Source: Cyclobacteriaceae bacterium (GTDB taxonomy: Bacteria > Bacteroidota > Bacteroidia > Cytophagales > Cyclobacteriaceae). From it: DNA of 8,850 nucleotides. The notes under the pieces were generated by a model. That model saw only the letters and a list, made by a program, of their open reading frames with translations, had not been told where the DNA came from and searched no databases. The stretch is taken from NCBI GenBank assembly GCA_029880385.1, contig JAOUOM010000047.1, positions 1 through 8,850 on the forward strand. The letters are read 5' to 3'. Of the stretch, positions 1 through 5,063 are shown one piece after another; position 1 is the stretch's first letter, and each line of letters begins with the position of its first letter. Position numbers and translations under genes: made by a program.

Positions 1-29
1 TTCGTTTGTTTGAACCTGACTACTATCAA

Positions 30-46
30 AGTGTCTTAACAACACT
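30..46 (-). other. Small hairpin in the rRNA leader
   Basis: AGTGT (30-34) and ACACT (42-46) form a perfect 5-bp stem around a 7-base loop. It lies between boxA and the expected 16S start. It could be part of a processing or folding element of the leader, but a 5-bp stem can also arise by chance. Confidence 0.3.
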
Positions 47-80
47 CGACGGAGCATTTTGCTACCTGTATAACATTCAT

Positions 81-89
81 TCAAAGAAC
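81..89 (-). promoter_or_regulatory. boxA-like rRNA antitermination site
   Basis: The minus strand reads GTTCTTTGA here, followed by ATGAATG. This matches the boxA element (TGTTCTTTGA-like in many bacteria) that recruits NusB/NusE (S10) for antitermination of rRNA transcription. It usually sits in the leader upstream of 16S. Its position, about 180 bases below the predicted P2 start and close to the left edge, fits that role. The motif is short, so the call rests on the context. Confidence 0.7.
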
Positions 90-266
90 TTTTCACTCGC
101 TGTACAACCCCAATCTCTTCTCAGACTTTCGCCCTCCAATTCCCTTCTTCCCGGTTGCCTTTCCTCAGCTTGTGGTAGTGAAGCACCCTGCTGGTACCCC
201 CTCTTTTTTTCGCCTTCAGTCTCCTCTTTTTTCCTTTCTTCTTCTCTCTCTCCCTGAAAGCGGATG

Positions 267-296
267 CAAAGATAAGAAGCTTTTTTTAATCTGCAA
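267..296 (-). promoter_or_regulatory. Probable rRNA promoter P2 (Bacteroidota -33/-7 type)
   Basis: On the minus strand the -7 box TATCTTTG (267-274) matches TAnnTTTG exactly. A -33 TTG lies at 294-296 with a 19-base spacer. The -7 box is followed by CATCCGC, so transcription should start near base 260. Directly upstream of the -33 box (297-320) is an almost pure A/T block with A- and T-tracts, resembling an UP element. This is the best-matched promoter in the window, and it points at the rRNA leader. Confidence 0.8.
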
Positions 297-328
297 GAAA
301 AATTTTAAAACTTTTTCTTTCGATTTTC

Positions 329-345
329 AGCACCCGACTAGTGCT
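329..345. other. Weak hairpin between P1 and P2
   Basis: AGCAC (329-333) and GTGCT (341-345) can pair around a 7-base loop, with flanking TTTC/GAAA able to extend the stem past a 3-base bulge. On the minus strand no T-tract follows, so it is not a good intrinsic terminator for purA. Its role is unknown and it may be chance. Confidence 0.2.
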
Positions 346-359
346 TTTGAAATGGAGGA

Positions 360-392
360 CAAAGATAGCAAAATGAATGATAGTGAAAACAA
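360..392 (-). promoter_or_regulatory. Probable upstream tandem rRNA promoter P1
   Basis: A second exact TATCTTTG (360-367, minus strand) lies 93 bp upstream of the P2 -7 box. A TTG at 390-392 could be its -33 box, with a slightly long 22-base spacer. The whole element fits between the purA stop codon (397-399) and P2, and points the same way. Tandem promoters are common for rRNA operons. The longer spacer makes this weaker than P2. Confidence 0.55.
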
Positions 393-396
393 TAAT

Positions 397-1659
397 TTAA
401 GATTTTAGTAAAGTATCTTTTCGGTCTGGCCCTACTGACACCAAATTGATCGGTACCCCTATCGTTTCCTCTATATATTGAATGTATGTCCTGAAGGATT
501 CCGGGAAGTCATCGTACGTTTTGAAGCTTGTATTTTCCCATCCTTTAAACACTTCGTATTTAACTTTCCACTCTGAGGTAAAATTGACTGGGAATTCAAA
601 GGTTTCCGTTTCACTCCGTATATAAGAAGTCCCCATGCTCAATTCGTCTAGTCCGCTTAGCACATCAGCTTTCATCATAAATAGTTGAGTGACACCATTC
701 AGCATCACGGCATAATTAAGTGCAGGAATATCCAGCCAGCCACAACGCCTCGGTCTTCCGGTTGTGGCACCAAACTCCCTCCCTTTTTGTCGCAACTCCT
801 CGCCTTCCTGTCCATGCAGCTCGGTTGGGAAAGGTCCGCTACCCACACGCGTGCAGTAGGCTTTGAAAATACCGAAAACTTCACCAATACTTTTAGGAGA
901 AATACCCAACCCTGTGCAAGCCCCGGCTGAAATCGTATTTGAGCTCGTTACAAATGGATAACTCCCAAAGTCTATATCCAACAAAGAGCCCTGAGCACCT
1001 TCGGCCAGGATAGACTTTCCTTCTTTCAGACTATTATTCAGGTAATACTCAGTATTCATTATCTTAAAGCCACGAAGGACTTCAAGAGCAGCGAAAAAAT
1101 CATTTTCCCATTCATCAAGGGAATAGTCAAAGTCATAATGATCTAAAATCTCACAATGACGTTTTTTTAACTCATTGTACCTGCTTTCAAAGTCCGGCTC
1201 GTTAATATCGGCCGCACGAATCCCTACACGGGCCATTTTATCCTGATATGTCGGACCAATCCCTCGTAAAGTGGAACCTATCTTGGACTCTCCTTTCGCT
1301 TTTTCGTATGCCTGATCCAATAATCGGTGCGTTGGAATAATCAACTGCGCCTTTCCGGAAATAATAAGCGAATTGTGCAAATCCAACTTGTAGGGCTTCA
1401 GTCCGTCAATTTCCCTGGAAAAGGTAACGGGATCCAAAACAACCCCATTTCCTATGACATTCATTTTGCCCGGGTGAAATATGCCTGACGGAATTTGATG
1501 CAATACATGTTTCTTTCCATCAAACTCAAGGGTATGGCCGGCATTGGGCCCTCCCTGAAAACGTGCGATAATGTCGTATTTTGGGGTCAGAAAGTCCACA
1601 ACCTTTCCCTTGCCTTCGTCACCCCACTGAAGGCCTAATAAGATATCTACCTTTGCCAT
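397..1659 (-). CDS. purA: Adenylosuccinate synthetase (PurA)
   Basis: PurA is a cytosolic enzyme that joins IMP and aspartate, using GTP, to make adenylosuccinate. This is the first of two steps from IMP to AMP. The 420-residue protein is of normal length. Visible family motifs are the P-loop-like QWGDEGKGK (11-19) with catalytic Asp14, GHT with catalytic His42 (41-43), the IMP-binding STLRGIGPTYQDK block (129-141), EGAQG (220-224), ATTGRPRRCGW (298-308), the guanine-binding KADVL region (330-334) and VSVGPDR near the end (407-413). The ATG start gives the canonical MAKVDILLGLQWGDEGKGK beginning. It overlaps the stop of the upstream STAS gene by one base (TAATG), so the two are probably translationally coupled. 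E. coli PurA is inhibited by ppGpp, which is notable with rel four genes upstream. No intrinsic terminator is visible after the stop. Confidence 0.98.
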   Translation of the reverse strand: MAKVDILLGLQWGDEGKGKVVDFLTPKYDIIARFQGGPNAGHTLEFDGKKHVLHQIPSGIFHPGKMNVIGNGVVLDPVTFSREIDGLKPYKLDLHNSLIISGKAQLIIPTHRLLDQAYEKAKGESKIGSTLRGIGPTYQDKMARVGIRAADINEPDFESRYNELKKRHCEILDHYDFDYSLDEWENDFFAALEVLRGFKIMNTEYYLNNSLKEGKSILAEGAQGSLLDIDFGSYPFVTSSNTISAGACTGLGISPKSIGEVFGIFKAYCTRVGSGPFPTELHGQEGEELRQKGREFGATTGRPRRCGWLDIPALNYAVMLNGVTQLFMMKADVLSGLDELSMGTSYIRSETETFEFPVNFTSEWKVKYEVFKGWENTSFKTYDDFPESFRTYIQYIEETIGVPINLVSVGPDRKDTLLKS

Positions 1660-2003
1660 TAAAGATTTTTTACTTTTGATTCTGCTTCCTCTATTGAGTC
1701 CGCAATATTGAAAATTGCTTTGAGTTTGGTGATAATAAGTAATTTTTTGACATGCTCCGACGGATTAATCAGGAAGATTTCGCCCGTTTTATTTCTGAAC
1801 TTGGTCAGAATCGTAATCAACACCCCAATTCCTGAGCTGTTTATATATCTAACATCCGCAATGTCTACCAAACAATACTTTATTCCTTTGTTCAGGTAAT
1901 CGTTGATAAGTTCCATCAACTCAAGTCCTCTATTTTCTCCAATCAGGTCTCCCTCAAACCGTAAATAAAGTATCTGTTCCTTTAGGGTATGATTATATTT
2001 CAT
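1659..2003 (-). CDS. STAS-domain protein (anti-sigma factor antagonist type)
   Basis: This 114-residue protein is a single STAS domain. It has the usual start of alternating strand segments (KEQILYLRFEGDL, 9-20), a central strand LVDIADVRYI (45-54) and the phospho-switch loop NSSGIGVL (55-62). Proteins of this type (SpoIIAA, RsbV) bind an anti-sigma kinase and are switched off by phosphorylation of a serine in that loop, here Ser56 or Ser57. In SpoIIAA and RsbV an Asp precedes the serines; here it is Asn55. There is no transmembrane segment, so it is not a SulP transporter tail. No anti-sigma kinase, PP2C phosphatase or sigma factor is in the window, so its partner is unknown. It lies 78 bp after the Fur gene and overlaps purA by one base. 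The family call is firm, the pathway is not. Confidence 0.88.
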   Translation of the reverse strand: MKYNHTLKEQILYLRFEGDLIGENRGLELMELINDYLNKGIKYCLVDIADVRYINSSGIGVLITILTKFRNKTGEIFLINPSEHVKKLLIITKLKAIFNIADSIEEAESKVKNL

Positions 2004-2081
2004 GCGTGCAATTATTTATTTTTTTGACCATTCTGAAATCGAATCCATGCTGCCTAAATGCGTATGAAAGATAACTGCCCA

Positions 2082-2558
2082 TTATTTATTCAGGTTGCTG
2101 GTTTTGTATTGACAATGGGCATCCACACAATTGGCATACAGTATCAGTGAATGATGGATGACCTCAAATTTCAAGAGCTTTCCCACCGTACTTTGAATGT
2201 TCTGTATCCTCGGGTCACAAAATTCCAATACCCTGTTGCAATCAGTGCAAATCAGGTGATCATGCTGACGAAACCCGTAGGACTTTTCATATTGTGCCTG
2301 GTTCTGTCCAAATTGATGCTTGGTTACCAAATCACATTCCACCAGCAGATCAAGTGTATTGTACACGGTAGCCCTGCTGACCCTGTAATTTTTATTTTTC
2401 ATGCTAATATAGAGCGACTCAACATCGAAGTGTCCCTGGTTTTTGTAGATTTCCTCAATAATAGCAAATCTTTCAGGCGTTTTTCTCAGGTTTTTCTTTT
2501 CGAGAAAAGCTGTGAAAATTTTCTTGACTTCTTCCTGTACCGCATCTGCATGCATCAT
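2082..2558 (-). CDS. Fur-family metal-dependent transcriptional repressor
   Basis: This is a cytosolic DNA-binding regulator of the Fur/PerR/Zur family, 158 residues from the start chosen here. The winged-helix part includes KTPERFAIIEEIY and the recognition helix RVSRATVYNTLDLLVE (about residues 59-74). The dimerisation and metal part shows HDHLICTDC (99-107), LEFCDPRIQ, HHSLILY and a C-terminal Cys pair NCVDAHC (Cys144, Cys149). CTDC plus the last Cys pair would form the structural Zn site; His43, the HDH residues and the Glu after them fit the regulatory metal site. The Cys spacing is CX4C instead of the common CX2C. The frame stays open to 2609 (17 more residues, overlapping rel), but family homology begins near VQEEVKKIF, so ATG at 2558 or the adjacent ATG at 2555 is preferred. 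Which metal or peroxide signal it senses cannot be read from the sequence. Confidence 0.93.
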   Translation of the reverse strand: MMHADAVQEEVKKIFTAFLEKKNLRKTPERFAIIEEIYKNQGHFDVESLYISMKNKNYRVSRATVYNTLDLLVECDLVTKHQFGQNQAQYEKSYGFRQHDHLICTDCNRVLEFCDPRIQNIQSTVGKLLKFEVIHHSLILYANCVDAHCQYKTSNLNK

Positions 2559-2563
2559 AAGGG

Positions 2564-2571
2564 CAAAGATA
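2564..2571 (-). promoter_or_regulatory. Candidate -7 box just before the Fur-family gene
   Basis: The minus strand reads TATCTTTG, an exact TAnnTTTG match, in the 25-base gap between the rel stop and the Fur ATG. A matching -33 TTG is not at the usual distance; the base triplet there is ATG (2591-2593). If active, transcription would start at or within a few bases of the ATG, giving a leaderless or nearly leaderless mRNA. It may be chance. Confidence 0.35.
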
Positions 2572-2583
2572 GGGTTAGTTAGC

Positions 2584-4785
2584 CTAATTACATCTTGACA
2601 CATTGACAACCCCCTGAATTTCTTCCAATTTGCGGATCAATTGGTCAAGATGTTGCGTGTCATCGACGTATAATTGTATTTCACCTTCAAAGATACCATT
2701 GTCAGTGGTGATGGACATGGATCGCATGTTGACTTTTAATTCGGACGAAATCACGTTGGAGACATCACTGATAATCCCGATACGATCCGTACCGATAATA
2801 TTGAGCCCTGCCAGAAAAGCAATATCATGACGGGCCGTCCACTTGGCCTTTATGACGCGGTAACCATAATTAGAAAGTAATTCAGCCCCATTGGGACAAT
2901 TGGTACGGTGAATTTTGATGCCATCACTGACCGTGACAAATCCAAACACATCATCGCCCGGAATGGGGTTGCAGCAACGGGCCAATTTGTAATCCAGGTA
3001 ATCCGTATTTTCGCCTATTACCAATAAATCTTTGTTTTCTGCCGGGCTTACCTCTTTGGGGTGCTCAGCGTTTTCTATTACTTTTAGGGTAGCCTTTTTC
3101 TTTACTTCCTTCTTTTTTTCCCTGAATTGTTTGAGCTCTGTATGATCGATTTTTCCTTTCCCCACCATATAATATAAGTCAGTTGGGGTCTTTACATTAA
3201 AGAATGCTGTCATTTGTTCCAGTATTTCCTGGTCATACGGCAACTTCATTTGCTTGAGTTTTCGCCGGATAATCTCCTTCCCTTCGTTTGAAAAGATTTT
3301 TTTCTCTTCCTTCAGTGAATCCTTGATTTTTGATTTCGCTCTGGAGCTTACGACGATCTTGAGCCAATCTTCGGTAGGTTTTTGTTTTTTTGACGTCAGA
3401 ATTTCAACCTGGTCTCCATTTTTTAGTTCGTAATTAAGGGGGACTAACTTCTGATTGACTTTTGCCCCAATACAATGGGCACCTACTTCTGAATGGATGT
3501 CAAATGCAAAATCCAATGCCGTGGCCCCGTGTGGCAATGTCATCAAATCACCTTTGGGGGTAAACACAAATACTTCTTCGTTATACAAATTGGAGCGGAA
3601 GTCGCTTACAAATTCAATGGCAGATGTATCCGACTGCTCAAGAATGTCCCGCACTTTTGATATCCACATTTCCAGGCCGGAATCATCTCGACCGCCTTTA
3701 TTTTCCTTGTATTTCCAATGAGCGGCATATCCTTTTTCTGCGATTTCATCCATCCGCATGGTGCGGATTTGTACTTCTACCCATTGCCCGACATCACTCA
3801 TGACTGTAGAGTGCAAACTTTCATATCCATTGGCTTTAGGTATGCTGATCCAATCCCTCAACCGGTCAGGATTGGGCTGATAATAATCGGTAACGATTGA
3901 ATATACCTGCCAGCACAGTGCTTTTTCCTTATGCAGGGGTGCGTCTATAATAATACGTATGGCGAAAAGGTCAAACACTTCCTCAAAGGGCACATTCTGT
4001 TTTCGCATTTTAGACAAAATCGAATGAATGGATTTTGGCCTGCCCTTGATCTGATAATTCATCCCCAGTTTATCCAACTCATCTTTCAGTGGACGGATGA
4101 AATTCCTGATAAACTTGTTTCTAACACTTTTAGTCGCGTTGATTTTATTGCTTATCTCCTCATATACTTCGGAATCCGTATATTTCAGACACAGGTCTTC
4201 CATTTCTGACTTGATGGTATATAATCCGAGCCGGTGTGCCAGGGGGGCATATATATAGGAGGTCTCTGAGGCGATTTTTAATTGCTTGTCATGCGGCATA
4301 CTTTCCAGTGTGCGCATATTATGCAGGCGATCGGCCAGTTTGATAAGGATCACCCGCACATCATCTGAAAGGGTAAGAAGCATTTTGCGAAAATTCTCCG
4401 CCTGCTGTGATGTCCCCTGGTCAAATACTCCTGAGATTTTGGTAAGGCCATCGATAATTTTGGCTACTTTTTTCCCAAACAGGTATTCGACATCCGCCAA
4501 TGACGTTTCCGTATCTTCCACTACATCGTGCATCAAAGCACAGACAATGGATGTAGTACCCAGGCCGATTTCCTCTACACATATCTGAGCCACTGCCAAA
4601 GGATGGAAGATATACGGTTCTCCTGATTTGCGCCGCATATTCTTGTGGGCTTCCATCGAAGTGTGAAAGGCTTTTTTGATGATTTTGGCATCCCCGTCCT
4701 TCAGTAAAGGCTTTGCATGGCGAAGAAGTCTCCTGTAACGCCTGATAATATCCTTTTTTTCTTCCTCAATTTCTTCGTCCAACAT
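2584..4785 (-). CDS. rel: Bifunctional (p)ppGpp synthetase/hydrolase (Rel; RelA/SpoT family)
   Basis: Rel makes (p)ppGpp from ATP and GTP/GDP in starvation and also degrades it, controlling the stringent response at the ribosome. The 733-residue length is normal for a long RSH protein. Domains in order: HD hydrolase (about 40-200) with His61, His86-Asp87, Glu90-Asp91, and ADRLHN giving Asp152 and Asn156; synthetase (about 245-365) with FDLFAIRI (271-278), RLRD (308-311), IPKANGYESLH and VEVQIRT (Glu337); TGS (about 403-463); a Cys-rich zinc-finger-like segment with Cys604-Cys605, His626 and Cys630; and a C-terminal ACT domain (about 655-730). The HD residues are intact, so hydrolysis is expected. 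The synthetase motif RLRD is closer to RXKD of bifunctional enzymes than to EXDD of synthetase-only RelA. It leads a minus-strand gene row and is divergent from the tRNA-Leu promoter. I could not identify its own promoter. Confidence 0.97.
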   Translation of the reverse strand: MLDEEIEEEKKDIIRRYRRLLRHAKPLLKDGDAKIIKKAFHTSMEAHKNMRRKSGEPYIFHPLAVAQICVEEIGLGTTSIVCALMHDVVEDTETSLADVEYLFGKKVAKIIDGLTKISGVFDQGTSQQAENFRKMLLTLSDDVRVILIKLADRLHNMRTLESMPHDKQLKIASETSYIYAPLAHRLGLYTIKSEMEDLCLKYTDSEVYEEISNKINATKSVRNKFIRNFIRPLKDELDKLGMNYQIKGRPKSIHSILSKMRKQNVPFEEVFDLFAIRIIIDAPLHKEKALCWQVYSIVTDYYQPNPDRLRDWISIPKANGYESLHSTVMSDVGQWVEVQIRTMRMDEIAEKGYAAHWKYKENKGGRDDSGLEMWISKVRDILEQSDTSAIEFVSDFRSNLYNEEVFVFTPKGDLMTLPHGATALDFAFDIHSEVGAHCIGAKVNQKLVPLNYELKNGDQVEILTSKKQKPTEDWLKIVVSSRAKSKIKDSLKEEKKIFSNEGKEIIRRKLKQMKLPYDQEILEQMTAFFNVKTPTDLYYMVGKGKIDHTELKQFREKKKEVKKKATLKVIENAEHPKEVSPAENKDLLVIGENTDYLDYKLARCCNPIPGDDVFGFVTVSDGIKIHRTNCPNGAELLSNYGYRVIKAKWTARHDIAFLAGLNIIGTDRIGIISDVSNVISSELKVNMRSMSITTDNGIFEGEIQLYVDDTQHLDQLIRKLEEIQGVVNVSRCN

Positions 4786-4814
4786 AAATATCTAAAACTT
4801 GTCAACCTAAATTC

Positions 4815-4846
4815 TTGTTTCAAAATTAAAAAATTCCCTACCTTTG
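4815..4846 (+). promoter_or_regulatory. Promoter for tRNA-Leu (Bacteroidota -33/-7 type)
   Basis: The -7 box TACCTTTG (4839-4846) matches TAnnTTTG exactly, and a -33 TTG lies at 4815-4817 with a 21-base spacer. The predicted start near 4852 would give a leader of about 60 bases before the tRNA, to be removed by RNase P. It lies in the divergent gap with rel. Confidence 0.75.
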
Positions 4847-4911
4847 CCGTCCGATTTTGAGGGTGAGTTTTAGTTAGAATTAATTTAATCCTCACAAACA
4901 CCCAGAATTAT

Positions 4912-4993
4912 GCGGATGTGGCGAAATTGGTAGACGCACTAGACTTAGGATCTAGCGCCGCGAGGCATGGGGGTTCGAGTCCCTTCATCCGCA
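4912..4993 (+). tRNA. tRNA-Leu, anticodon UAG
   Basis: The 82-base sequence folds as a class II tRNA. The acceptor stem is GCGGATG (4912-4918) with CATCCGC (4986-4992) and discriminator A at 4993. The anticodon stem is CTAGA/TCTAG around the loop CTTAGGA, giving anticodon TAG (4946-4948), which reads CUA and possibly other CUN leucine codons. A long variable arm with a GCC/GGC stem and the discriminator A are hallmarks of tRNA-Leu. The T arm is GGGGG-TTCGAGT-CCCTT with two G-U pairs. The 3' CCA is not encoded, so it must be added by a nucleotidyltransferase. An intrinsic terminator follows six bases downstream. Confidence 0.97.
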
Positions 4994-4998
4994 CAAAT

Positions 4999-5036
4999 AA
5001 CCCTCTTATGAACGTTTTGCGCATAAGAGGGTTTTT
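4999..5036 (+). terminator. Intrinsic terminator after tRNA-Leu
   Basis: AACCCTCTTATG (4999-5010) and CATAAGAGGGTT (5022-5033) form a perfect 12-bp stem around an 11-base loop, with a five-T run at 5032-5036. It should end the tRNA transcript. It lies 27 bases before the tig start codon, so tig needs either readthrough or its own promoter. Confidence 0.88.
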
Positions 5037-5063
5037 ACTTTAAAAACTGTAATTCTTATCACA

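Larger units (their letters stand above)
1..260 (-). other. Leader (5' external spacer) of a ribosomal RNA operon; 16S gene expected just past the left edge
   Basis: This stretch encodes no convincing protein on either strand. Read on the minus strand it starts below a strong TATCTTTG promoter. It runs through a purine-rich tract (about 196-256, with GAGAGAGAG and poly-A/G stretches), then a boxA-like TTCTTTGA site (81-88), then a small hairpin (30-46), and leaves the window at base 1. Promoter, long untranslated leader and boxA in this order are what Bacteroidota rRNA operons show upstream of 16S. The 16S sequence itself is not in the window, so the assignment is inferred. The operon would run in the same direction as purA, whose stop lies about 130 bp upstream of the predicted leader start. 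The alternative is a long untranslated leader of some other gene, which boxA makes less likely. Confidence 0.75.

Noticed and set aside
6..257. Plus-strand open frame of 83 codons in the left region
   Set aside because: It is rich in Ser, Leu, Phe and Pro because it reads the complement of a purine-rich tract. No domain is visible, and the stretch is better explained as an rRNA leader on the other strand.
2066..2073. TATCTTTC on the minus strand upstream of the STAS gene, near the TAnnTTTG consensus
   Set aside because: The last base differs from consensus and no TTG is found at the proper distance, so I do not call a promoter. The 78-bp gap could still hold one.
2151..2582. Plus-strand open frame of 143 codons
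   Set aside because: It lies wholly opposite the well-supported Fur-family gene and shows no domain; it is a shadow of that gene.
4800..4805. TTGACA on the minus strand just upstream of rel
   Set aside because: It resembles an E. coli -35 box, but only 14 bases separate it from the rel ATG, leaving no room for a -10 box and start. Bacteroidota do not use that consensus.
4701..4901. Minus-strand open frame of 66 codons across the rel start
   Set aside because: It overlaps rel in another frame, crosses the tRNA-Leu promoter on the opposite strand, and has no recognisable domain.
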